Assembly: GCA_947044365.1 (NCBI GenBank)
Contig: OX345636.1
Location: forward strand, 18,330,548-18,394,547
DNA from: Petrosia ficiformis
Taxonomy: Eukaryota > Porifera > Demospongiae > Haplosclerida > Petrosiidae
Direction of reading: 5' to 3'
Length of the DNA stretch: 64,000 bases
Below are positions 11,901-23,200 of this stretch, in pieces (position 1 is the first letter of the stretch; each line of letters starts with the position of its first letter). The notes under the pieces were generated by a model. That model was not told the DNA's origin. It saw only the letters and a list, made by a program, of their open reading frames with translations, and did not search any database. The position numbers were made by a program, and so were the translations under genes.

Positions 11901-12526
11901 AAGAAACACATACACACCTTCACTATACTCAAATTCATCTAGCAGATCTTTATCCAAAAACAAGAACGATGTCCTTTCAGTCGCCTTTACAAATAACGAT
12001 GGGCTGCAGCTGTATGCACTTTCCAGAGTAAATTCTACCTACCAACTGTGTATACTCTTCTTCTAAACTAGAAATCATCATTTTCTTCACTTGGTAACAA
12101 CATATCTCACAGGTCTTTAAAAAAAAAACCACATTTGGACATTTTCAATGTGTTTTTGGTAGTCATGCCCTACCAATGGTGATGAATCAATCAGTGGGTA
12201 GAGCACACCAGATAAATAGGAATGTAAAAGTGATAACTGTAAAAAACAAAAATGACTTTGGTTGTCAGTAGAAAGAACTGATCCAGCAAATCTATTGCTC
12301 CCATGTGGTTGTAGAACGTCTAAACCTAGATAGGTGTGGCTAACTTTGCATGTGCTGGATGAGATTGCACATATGCATAGCACAGTTTAGCGGGAGTTTT
12401 GAAACCAAAACATCGTTTTACCATTAGCTAGTCGGCAAAATTGGATTATTATTGAGAAAAAAAGTCCAGTTGGAATTTTGATGTGAAATTAATTAGCATT
12501 ACTGCTAGCATAAGAATTGGGCTGTT

Positions 12527-12790
12527 TTGACCCAGTTTAGGATTCAGGTTAAAATATCCCTTAGAGGACTGAGCTTGTTTTTCAAAATTCTTCCCATTTC
12601 CAACACTGGCATCTCTGCTGCATATATTTTGGCCACCGTTCACTTTCTCTACCCCAAATTTGGCTCCTTTCCCAAGATGGAGTACTACTTTTACAAACAT
12701 TTGGAGTGCTTCGTAATGCTAGGAACACCTCCGAACTGCGTAGGGGTCAAATGTCACATATATGTGACATCAGTCCTCTAAGGGTGAAGC
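12527..12790. mobile_element. Short inverted-repeat element with YKHLECFVML tail
   Basis: An inverted pair (ccttagaggactga at ~12555 and tcagtcctctaagg at ~12769) flanks an open frame ending YKHLECFVMLGT and the palindrome TGTCACATATATGTGACA. The same block is at 61525-61795. It shares its tail with the ORF at 27180-27423. Identity unknown. Confidence 0.45.
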
Positions 12791-12975
12791 TTTCCTATAT
12801 AGAAATGATACAAGATTGTAGTTAACAAAACATAATGAATATAATATATATAGAAATGATTCAATTCTTCCATAATGCAGTATCTCAATCTTCACTATCG
12901 TCACTCTTTTCTTCAGCTTCAGTATGTTCTTCTTCGCTATATCATTCTCCATCACATTTGGAAATATGATATTTC

Positions 12976-13008
12976 AATAAACTCAATGGTAATACCATTG
13001 AGTTTATT
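12976..13008. repeat. 33-bp perfect palindrome, unit 1 only
   Basis: aataaactcaatggta, one base, then its exact reverse complement. Unit 3 (61981) has only a single arm, so an inverted duplication arose here or was lost there. Confidence 0.8.
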
Positions 13009-13410
13009 TCTTAGGCAACTCATAATCTCAGGAAAACAACTAACAATCTCAGCACTTGAGTCATTATTCTAATAATTAGCAAGGACAGACATGCCACATT
13101 GCTCAACAACTGTACATAGTGAATCAACAAGCTTTAACATAGCAATGCCTTCCCTGGGTAGCCATAAAACAAAGCAGACATCGCTGGCAAGGCCTGTGTC
13201 TTCTTGTGTTAATTGACTTTAAAAAGCCTGTGAAATAGAGTTTATAAGCGCAAATGTCTGGAATATGAACATGCTAACCAACTCATTTTGTGTTTCAAAG
13301 CTGCCAGCATTTTGTTAAGAAATGAAACAAGGGTCTTGTTTAAGATATCTGGGAAGAGTTAACTATCATAATGCAACAAATTATTGCACTACATGTAGTT
13401 ATGAACAAGA

Positions 13411-13820
13411 CAAATGGAGAAAAAGGTATCCCTATGATTGCTTTGTGGTGTCCAACATTCAGTAATCATGTGTGAAACACAACATACTATTATAGTGATT
13501 ACCTACTATTCTCGCTTTTTAGACTTTCTATTAGAGCTTTAGGAATGTATTGGGCCTAGAATAGCTATTAGTTCCAGTTTCTATGTAAAACTACAAGCAG
13601 CTTTCTTCCTGCTGGTCTGTACACCTACAGCTCAAGTGCACGTTTTATTACGTAGCATTTTCATTAATTATTGACTGAGCCCCCGGAATGACACAACTTC
13701 CTTAACTATGTACACAACGTATACTTGCACAAGTGACACAAATATATATATATATATATATTATATAAACATACATCCAACCCGTGGAAAGCAATCATAG
13801 AGATGGCCCTATGAGCCATA
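13411..13820 (-). mobile_element. ATCCCTATGATTGC-family MITE, unit 1
   Basis: Full-length copy. One end is gagaaaaaggtatccctatgattgctttg; the other is cgtggaaagcaatcatagagatggccctatgagccat. The body contains the family blocks attagttccagtttct and cttccttaactatgtac. It is inherited in unit 3 at 62390-62800, so the insertion predates that duplication. The region is deleted in unit 2. Confidence 0.85.
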
Positions 13821-14215
13821 ATAAATTAACATATTATAGCTTAAACATACTCAAAACCATGTCCCATGTCTGCAATAAACAGACTTGTCAGAATTGAACT
13901 ATAGCCATGTAAACAATGGCTCAACCACACTAGTTGTAACTATGTGTAACTATGATATTGTGAGCAAATTATTCATCAATTATAACTTCAGTAATTTTTA
14001 CATGTAGTTATTGCAGTTGACTAGTAATCAAGTTTTGTTAAAGGGGATTTTTTGAATATTATACATCTTTATACTAGTGTATGTGAATCTAGTACATGTT
14101 AATATATACATGTATATTTATGTATACACTATTTTACATGTGAAATAATTATGATGAATTAGTACATCTAACATAACAATCTATTACTATTATGTAAATC
14201 TATTACTTTATCCAG

Positions 14216-14286
14216 ACACATTCCTGTAATTACTATCCTCAAACCTAGTACCAGACGTGTATGTATTAGAGTCCTTCCAGAATATG
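14216..14286 (+). other. Candidate coding exon (unit 1, open)
   Basis: A 71-nt segment lies between a good acceptor (ctttatccag) and donor (atg|gtaagc), with 23 open codons reading HIPVITILKPSTRRV and then CIRVLPEY. The same exon in units 2 (34756-34833) and 3 (63788-63865) carries a 7-bp insertion that closes every frame. If real, the exon belongs to a plus-strand gene just upstream of the ankyrin gene. The product is not recognised, and the beta-rich look is only suggestive. Confidence 0.4.
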
Positions 14287-14439
14287 GTAAGCTATAATAT
14301 CTTTATCATGTTATAATTTGCTGTTAATCACTAATACTATAAATAGTAATTTATAATTACCTGATTTAGTCTCAGTTAATACCATTTCCAGTTCATTCCA
14401 TCATCATAATTATGGTATAGGCTCATAGTTTATTTGTAA

Positions 14440-14800
14440 TAGAAAATAAGTAATAGTTAGAACACACTTTACCGTGATTACGTGTTTTAATGTAGCATGA
14501 GGGCAGGTCAATAAAGGTCGAGTTTACATAATGCACGAGCCGAAGGCGAGTGCGTTATGTAAACGAGACCTTTATTGACCGCCCAAGTGCTACATTGAAA
14601 CACACGATGCACTGTCAAGTGTGTTCTAAGTGATTTATTGACGATCTGGTGAACTACCACTGTTGTTGAAGCAGCTTCGTTAGTAGAGGTGAGCAAAGTG
14701 TGCAATAACTATTTATTGCACGCAATAAGTGATTTAATGGTCAATCACGTGACGCAATATCTGCACTCTGATTGGCCACAGGTCACATGATCAGCAATAA
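14440..14800. mobile_element. Hairpin-bearing insertion, unit 1 only
   Basis: Units 2 and 3 read straight through (catagttt to aataatgct...), so about 360 bp is inserted here. It contains a 173-bp foldback at 14457-14629 whose arms begin ttagaacacac and include ggtcaataaaggtc, with a GC-rich loop containing gccgaaggc. The downstream part holds inverted ttattgca motifs and a CCAAT-like attggccac. Confidence 0.7.
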
Positions 14801-14956
14801 TGCTGTTATAATTATACATGTACATATATATATGTAATAATGTACTATTGATACGAAAGCATGAGCAACCCAATGTATATATTATACACATCTCTGTGTC
14901 ATTCCATACGTTCTTTTAATTTTTGTCTACATGTACACATCTCTATTACAATGCAG

Positions 14957-16176
14957 TATATTACATTACAGTGTATAGTATAGTATAGTATAGTACAGTA
15001 TAGTATAGTATAGTACAGTGCAGTATATTACATTACAGTGCAGTATAGTATAGTATAGTATAGTACAGTATAGTATAGTACATTACAGTGCAGTATAGTA
15101 TAGTATAGTATAGTACAGTATAGTATAGTACATTACAGTGCAGTATATTATAGTATAGTATAGTACAGTATAGTATATTACATTACAGTGTATAGTATAG
15201 TATAGTACAGTATAGTACAGTGCAGTATATTACATTACAGTGCAGTATAGTATAGTATAGTATAGTACAGTATAGTATAGTATAGTACAGTATAGTATAG
15301 TACATTACAGTGCAGTATATTATAGTATAGTATAGTACAGTATAGTATAGTACATTACAGTGTATAGTATAGTATAGTACAGTATAGTACAGTATAGTAT
15401 AGTATAGTATAGTACAGTATAGTATAGTATAGTACAGTATAGTATAGTACATTACAGTGCAGTATATTATAGTATAGTATAGTACAGTATAGTATAGTAC
15501 ATTACAGTGTATAGTATAGTATAGTACAGTATAGTACAGTGCAGTATATTACATTACAGTGCAGTATAGTATAGTATAGTATAGTACAGTATAGTATAGT
15601 ATAGTACAGTATAGTATAGTACATTACAGTGCAGTATATTATAGTATAGTATAGTACAGTATAGTATAGTACATTACAGTGTATAGTATAGTATAGTACA
15701 GTATAGTACAGTATAGTATAGTATAGTATAGTACAGTATAGTATAGTATAGTACAGTATAGTATAGTACATTACAGTGCAGTATATTATAGTATAGTATA
15801 GTACAGTATAGTATAGTACATTACAGTGTATAGTATAGTATAGTACAGTATAGTACAGTATAGTACAGTATAGTACAGTGCAGTATATTACATTACAGTG
15901 CAGTATAGTATAGTATAGTATAGTATACATGTAGTGCAGTATAGTATAGTACATTACAGTGCAGTATATTATAGTATAGTATAGTACAGTATAGTATATT
16001 ACATTACAGTGTATAGTATAGTATAGTACAGTATAGTACAGTGCAGTATATTACATTACAGTGCAGTATAGTATAGTATAGTATAGTACAGTATAGTATA
16101 GTATAGTACAGTATAGTATAGTACATTACAGTGCAGTATAGTATAGTATAGTGTAGTACAGTATAGTATAGTATGT
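14957..16176. repeat. Pentanucleotide satellite, left block
   Basis: Degenerate period-5 array built from the units AGTAT, AGTAC, AGTGC and ATTAC, arranged in longer repeating cassettes (for example cattacagtgcagtat). All tyrosine/isoleucine-rich open frames here are by-products of the period. Confidence 0.95.
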
Positions 16177-16180
16177 ATAG

Positions 16181-16946
16181 GTTATACACCGAGGTAAAGG
16201 TCTCTACTAGATTTATCAAACCGAGGGCCGAAGGCACGAGGTTTGATAAATCTAGTAGAGACCGTACCGAGGTGTATAACGCACTTCTACCATGCTATAG
16301 CAACGCATTTCATTTGCAAATTGCGCGTGGCAACAGTATTCATAATTTCACTAACCTATGGATATATATAGTGTGGGTTTCTGTGACTCTTTAGACAAAT
16401 AACTGATCTACAGTCAATCGCAAATGACAGAAAGAGCTCTACATGTGGCAGACTTCCGGCTCCTCCTCCACTCCAGTATAAGGTGTGGTCTTCCAACAGC
16501 AATATCGATCGATCGCGATCGCTATCAAGAAGTTCGCGAATCGCGATGCAAGAACAGCCCCACCAAACTATTTTTGAATCGATCTCATACGAGAGGAAAC
16601 ACTAGAGCTCTGAAAGACCTCAATCACAACCATACAAATTGGTGTCAGATTTTCAAAAAGGACAAGCATCACTGTGAATCACAGCTAATAATTATAGCTA
16701 CAGTTGTATATAGTCATACCCTTCCGCCTACGCTTCACAGCGAAGGTAATAATCTTTTAATGTGTAATTTATAAACCATTATATATAATAAATCAATGAC
16801 AACTCTGACAAAATTATTATACAATCCCGGGAAAATAATCCCGGGAGGTTTCAATATAATATTGAAACCTCTCCAGGAGGTTTGATATGAGATTTATTAA
16901 CCTCATTTTGAGCAATTTCATTGGTCAATTAAATACAAGCATGGTA
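16181..16946. mobile_element. Insertion inside the satellite, headed by a 100-bp hairpin
   Basis: The satellite stops at 16180 and resumes at about 16947. The insert opens with an exact 100-bp foldback (16181-16280, arms gttatacaccg and ggtctctactagatttatca) whose loop is ggccgaaggc. It ends with gcatggtagaaagt, the inverse of acttctaccatgc at 16283. In between are a gatcgatcgcgatcgc patch, cttccgcctacgct near 16730 and a palindrome aggtttcaatat/atattgaaacct near 16846-16870. This is a non-autonomous transposable element. A 116-codon ORF at 16424 has no recognisable domain. Confidence 0.6.
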
Positions 16947-18302
16947 GAAAGTACATTACAGTGCAGTATAGTATAGTATACATGTAGTGCAGTATAGTAT
17001 AGTACAGTGCAGTATAGTATAGTATAGTATAGTATAGTACAGTATAGTATAGTATATTACATTACAGTGTATAGTATAGTATAGTATAGTATAGTATAGT
17101 ATAGTATAGTGCAGTATAGTACATTACAGTGCAGTATAGTATAGTATAGTATAGTACAGTATAGTATATTACATTACAGTGCAGTATAGTATAGTATAGT
17201 ATAGTACAGTATAGTATAGTACATTACAGTGCAGTATAGTATAGTATAGTACAGTATAGTATAGTATAGTACAGTATAGTGTAGTATATTACATTACAGT
17301 GCAGTATAGTATAGTATAGTATAGTACAGTATAGTATAGTATATTACATTACAGTGTATAGTATAGTATAGTACAGTATAGTATAGTATAGTATAGTGCA
17401 GTATAGTACATTACAGTGCAGTATAGTATAGTATAGTACAGTACAGTGCAGTATAGTATAGTATAGTATAGTATAGTACAGTATAGTATAGTATAGTACA
17501 GTATAGTGTAGTATATTACATTACAGTGCAGTATAGTATAGTATAGTACAGTACAGTGCAGTATAGTATAGTATAGTATAGTATAGTACAGTATAGTACA
17601 TTACAGTGCAGTATAGTATAGTATAGTACAGTATAGTATAGTATAGTACATTACAGTGCAGTATAGTATAGTATAGTACAGTATAGTATAGTATAGTACA
17701 TTACAGTGCAGTATAGTATAGTATAGTATAGTACAGTATAGTATAGTATAGTACAGTGCAGTATAGTACATTACAGTGCAGTATAGTATAGTATAGTACA
17801 GTACAGTGCAGTATAGTATAGTATAGTATAGTATAGTACAGTATAGTATAGTATAGTACAGTATAGTGTAGTATATTACATTACAGTGCAGTATAGTATA
17901 GTATAGTACAGTATGGTATAGTATAGTACAGTATAGTGTAGTGTATTACATTACAGTGCAGTATAGTATAGTATAGTATAGTACAGTATAGTATAGTATA
18001 GTACAGTGCAGTGCAGTATAGTATAGTATAGTATAGTATAGTATAGTACAGTATAGTGTAGTATATTACATTACAGTGCAGTATAGTATAGTATAGTATA
18101 GTACAGTATAGTATAGTACATTACAGTGCAGTATAGTATAGTATAGTATAGTACAGTATAGTATAGTATAGTACAGTATAGTGTAGTATATTACATTACA
18201 GTGCAGTATAGTATAGTATAGTATAGTACAGTATAGTGTAGTATATTACATTACAGTGCAGTATAGTATAGTATACATGTAGTGCAGTATAGTATAGTAC
18301 AG
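16947..18302. repeat. Pentanucleotide satellite, right block
   Basis: Continues the AGTAT/AGTAC/AGTGC/ATTAC period-5 array interrupted at 16181. Confidence 0.95.
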
Positions 18303-18597
18303 TATACATTACATTACATTACATTACATTACATTACATTACACATTACATTACATTACATTACATTACACATTACATTACATTACACATTACATTACAT
18401 TACACATTACATTACACATTACATTACACATTACATTACATATTACATTACATTACACATTACATTACACATTACATTACATTACATTACATTACATTAC
18501 ATTACATTACATTACATTACACATTACATTACATTACACATTACATTACATTACACATTACATTACACATTACATTACACATTACATTACATTTAAG
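18303..18597. repeat. ATTAC pentamer satellite
   Basis: The array switches abruptly from AGTAY units to nearly pure ATTAC, with regular insertions of AC that make 7-bp steps. Confidence 0.95.
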
Positions 18598-18659
18598 CAA
18601 ACTTTTAGGTTATATACATGTACATGTATGAATAATTACATTTTATTCTTTTTTTACAG

Positions 18660-18720
18660 ACTATTCTACATAGTGTTGTACAAGAAGTGGACTAAATCTT
18701 CACAAGATATCAAGAAAAAG
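18660..18720 (+). other. Candidate coding exon
   Basis: A 61-nt segment lies between a strong acceptor (ttcttttttttacag) and a donor (aag|gtaaag), with one open frame reading LFYIVLYKKWTKSSQDIKKK. The hydrophobic start and Lys-rich end would suit the inner edge of a membrane span. Its phase does not join directly to 14216-14286. No copy was seen in unit 2. Low certainty. Confidence 0.3.
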
Positions 18721-18955
18721 GTAAAGATGTAATATAACTGGTATAATGATAATATGTACATGTATATATGCTCAGTACACATGTCACTGTGAAATGAGAA
18801 TGTCAGTCACTTGGATAATGGAAATTTAATTAAATACAAGGCGCTCCCTATTTAGACATGTTGAACATGATGTTATCTGAACTAGGAAGAGTAACTATTG
18901 CTCTACCTCAATATCCAGTGTACATGTAGTTAGTATAAAATGGCCATATACTTAC

Positions 18956-19026
18956 ATGTAGGTAGTTTTGATCAGAATTATTATTTCCCAAATGACTGAT
19001 TATCTCATCCAATGTGCTACCCGCTG
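18956..19026 (-). other. Inverted copy of the exon-like segment at 35323-35488
   Basis: On the minus strand it reads SAGSTLDEIISHLGNNNSDQ and then a CAT|GTAAGT donor, matching the plus-strand segment in unit 2. Orientation is reversed relative to unit 2, next to a foldback element, which implies a local inversion. Confidence 0.5.
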
Positions 19027-19105
19027 ACCGCGCTCCAATATTAACTCTGCTCAACTTCGTACATGTATAAAAACAAAAACTGTATTAAAAAAATCATGGA
19101 TAAAA

Positions 19106-19314
19106 ACATAGGACCCAAAATCACCTCCATATAACCCTACATAAGTACAGCTCTTTGTATTTCGTTTTATAGCAGTGTTAAGTACTTATGTAGGGTTACA
19201 TGGAGGTGATTTTGGGTCCTATGTTAGCTTCCCAACCTTGTTTGCATGCTTTTTGGGTTTTGACATCCCTACATCTTCTTTCATTTTTATTGAAAATGTT
19301 TTTTATTATTCTTG
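19106..19314. mobile_element. Foldback element, left arm truncated, unit 1
   Basis: Inverted arms ataggacccaaaatcacctc... and its complement surround a loop with ctctttgtatttcgttttat. The right arm continues to ttgaaaatgttttttattattcttg, while the left outer arm is missing. The complete copy is at 38900-39199. Confidence 0.85.
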
Positions 19315-20246
19315 TTATAATAAAGAATGGTAACAAAAGCAATACAATGTACTTCAAACATAGTATGTAAATTCATAGTGATTACACACACACAATGAAC
19401 TGTTGAGTATAACATGTTATTTTCATGTACATACCAACTACTCTGAAACAAGTAAGTCACATCTGTTGTTTTGGAATGGAAATGATGTAATACACCATAC
19501 ACTTGTATTACTGTTTTGTTACTATGCTGTAATACATGTATAACATGTACTTTTGTTACTAGCTTTATTACATGTGACATGTACTTTATAATTATACTAT
19601 ATGGTCAATATAGATCAAATGAAACTAGTACTTGTAAATATTACCTAGCAAGAAAACAAATCAACATGGAGAAAAATAGAAACACCTGTAGCAAACTGAA
19701 GGCAAGTGCTTGAATACAGAAAAGGAAGTGCAGACTAAAGTATAGAATGGTGTTCTATTTTGTGCACTTACATATTGTATGCTAGTACTTTTCATATAAT
19801 TTACCTTCACTTTTCATGTATTTTCTCTAACCTTTATCCACCTACAGATCATTATAATTATAGTAAAGAGCTACCCCCTCACACCGTGAGCAACTGTCTG
19901 ACCCTCTTCTTTATGAGCACATTATGTGCTTGTACAAAGTTAAATTCCTATACTAGCAGTACTAACTATTATTATATTACTATATAGTATGATTATAATA
20001 AATGTTAGCTACGATTTCTATAACTTAATATACTTTTTATTATTTTTATTAAGTATACACAAAATTATCAGTCAGAATGTGCAGTGTATCGTTTATGGTT
20101 AGTGGGGTGGTGTATACTGTGAGTAATGAGTTTCACACTTTACTGTAATAATCTTAATTGAACATGGGATACACACACACGTCTATAATAATATTCATGT
20201 GAGTTGATCTGAGATAACTCAAGTGAATTGGAGATTGTATAGAGCT
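19315..20246. other. 5' flank of ankyrin gene 1
   Basis: Nearly identical to 39200-40135 upstream of gene 2, so both genes share the same promoter-proximal DNA. The segment includes possible 5' untranslated exons: an acceptor-like ccacctacag near 19845 is conserved in both copies. No TATA box is convincing. In-frame stops precede the chosen start codon. Confidence 0.5.
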
Positions 20247-23200
20247 ATGTCTGAAAGTACAGTCAAAGCACAACAATGTTTGAGAGCTTTTATGAGCGGC
20301 AACTACTATCAATCCTTATCTATCATACATGAAGTGGAGGAACCACATAACATTAAAGATGACCTGTATGGCAATACACTGCTACACCTGGCTGCTGCAA
20401 GAGGATGGTTGAATATTATACACCAACTTCTTGATAAATATCATTTTTACCCTATGTGTAAGCGTACTGATGGTTCAACACCTCTACATCTTGCTGCTCA
20501 TAATGGACACCTCAATGTTGTTGAGTATCTGATAACTCAGCCTAAATGTGACACAATGTGTAAGCGTATCGATGATTCTACACCTCTACATCTTGCTTGT
20601 ATGAAAGGACACCTTGATGTTGCTCAATACCTGATAACTCAGCCTAAATGTGACACAATGTGTAAGCGTATCGATGATTCTACACCTCTACATCTTGCTT
20701 GTTGGAATGGACACCTCGATGTTGTTGACTACCTGATAACTCAGCATAAATGTGACACAATGTGTAAGCGTACCAATGGTTCTACACCTCTACACGATGC
20801 TTGTTGGAATGGACACCTTGATGTTGCTCAATACCTGATAACTCAGCATAAATGTGACACAATGTGTAAGAATGATCAAGGTTGTACACCTCTACACTTA
20901 GCCGTTAATAATGGACACCTCGATATTGTTGAGTACCTGATAACTCAGCATAAATGTGACACAATGTGTAAGTGCACCGATGGTTCTACACCTCTACATC
21001 TTGCTGCTCATAATGGACACCTCAATGTTGTAGACTACCTGATAACTCAGCATAAATGTGACACAATGTGTAAGCGCAACGATGATTCTACACCTCTACA
21101 CAATGCTTGTTGGAATGGACACCTTGATGTTGCTCAATACCTGATAACTCAGCATAAATGTGACACAATGTGTAAGCGTACCAATGGTTCTACACCTCTA
21201 CACGAAGCTGCATATAATGGACACCTCGATGTTGTTGACTACCTGATAACTCAGCATAAATGTGACACAATGTGTAAGGGTAACGAGGATTCTACACCTC
21301 TACACAATGCCGCTTATAATGGACACCTCAATGTTGTTAAGTACCTGATATCTCAGCATAAATGTGACACAATGTGTAAGCGCAACGATGATTCTACACC
21401 TCTACACAATGCTTGTTGGAATGGACACCTTGATGTTGCTCAATACCTGATAACTCAGCATAAATGTGACACAATGTGTAAGCGTACCAATGGTTTTACA
21501 GCTCTACACGAAGCTGCATATAATGGACACCTCGATGTTGTTGACTACCTGATAACTCAGCATAAATGTGACACAATGTGTAAGACAAACATTGGTTTTA
21601 CACCTCTACACCAAGCCGCATATAATGGACACCTCAATGTTGTTGACTACCTGATAACTCAGCATAAATGTGACACAATGTGTAAGCGCAACGATGATTC
21701 TACACCTCTACACGATGCTTGTTTGAATGGACACCTTGATGTTGCTCAATACCTGATAACTCAGCATAAATGTGACACAATGTGTAAGACAAACATTGGT
21801 TCTACACCTCTACACGTTGCATGTTTGAAAGGACACCTCGATGTTGTTGAGTACCTGATAACTCAGCATAAATGTGACACAATGTGTAAGCGCAACGATG
21901 GTTCTACACCTCTACACATTGCCGCTCATAATGGACACCTCGATGTTGTTCGATACCTGATAACTGAGTGTAAATGTGATCCAAGGTGTGAAATGCATGG
22001 CTACACACCATTAGATTTAGCAGTCGATAATTCTCATCATCCTGTGATTGAATATCTAATCTCAACTGAAAGAGTTAATCCTCAGACAAGATATATCTCG
22101 TTCCAAAGAAAAATGGTGTTAGCAAGTGGAAAACAACCTCATGAAGTGAGGAAAGTGTTTAGTAAGCTAAACAGTTGTATTTCTGCTGATTCTTATGTCA
22201 ACATTGTTTTACTGGGTAATCCTGGAGCAGGTAAGAGTACATTAGCTCAGGTTATTATGCAGACATCTTCTGGTACACACTGGTTTGGTCAGTTAAGATA
22301 TGTCAAAGGAGTTGAACTTCATACAGCTGGTATAGTTCCTAGTAGAATTGAACATCAACAGCTCGGAAATGTTATATTACATGACTTAGCAGGTCAACCC
22401 AAATACTATTCAAGTCACATTGCAGTACTAGAGAATCTATTGCAGGATTATCCAGCTGTATTTATTAATTTGGTTAATTTATGTGACGAAGAGGCCTTGA
22501 AATCTCTCCACAAATGGATAACTGTGATTGAGAATGTATCTCAGAATGTGACAAGCCCTTGTCATGTTGTCACATTAGCCAGTCATGTTGATATGATCAC
22601 TCCAAGTAAATTCTCAAATATTAAAGATGATATATCAATGATATTATCAACACGTCTAAACTCTTCAAATGTTGAAAATGATGGTGTAATTGGTCTTGAT
22701 TGTCGCAAACTCGGAGGTGGTGATTTCTCTCTATTCATGATTAATTTGTCAAATTGTTGTCAAGCAATTCGTAGTACTATCAGTATAAACATGAGTTTGT
22801 ATTGCCGTATGTTATATAACTTCCTTGAAAATGAAAAAACAGTTGTACACAGAGTAGATAAGCTGTGTCATCTTATGACAGCCAAAAAAGTGTCAGAAAC
22901 TTATTATGTACCACAAAAGCAAGAGGAAATATTAGAAACTCTTTCTAATCTTCATTCAACTGGTCTTATTACTTTCCTGAAAAACGAGCATATACCTGGT
23001 AATTCATGGGTAGTAGTTGACAAGCGAGTTCTTTTAGCTAATGTTAATGGAGTTCTATTTGCTCCAGAAAGTATGCAACAATATCAAAATATATCTAGTA
23101 ATACAGGTGAGATAGTATAGAACTATTGTTACATCTATACAGTTTAATATACATTTGGGTTAGCATTCATTATACTTTTTATAATAATTATATAATTATA

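Noticed and set aside
15183..16237. Minus-strand ORFs rich in YYTIL over 15.2-16.2 kb
   Set aside because: Pure consequence of the pentanucleotide satellite; no start context, domain or complexity.
18282..18596. Plus-strand ORF of repeated ITLHY
   Set aside because: Translation of the ATTAC satellite.
20223..20246. Upstream GTG-led start MNWRLYRA for gene 1 (and the same at 40112 for gene 2)
   Set aside because: Not an ATG; the next in-frame ATG (MSEST...) is conserved in both genes, and a TGA lies just upstream.
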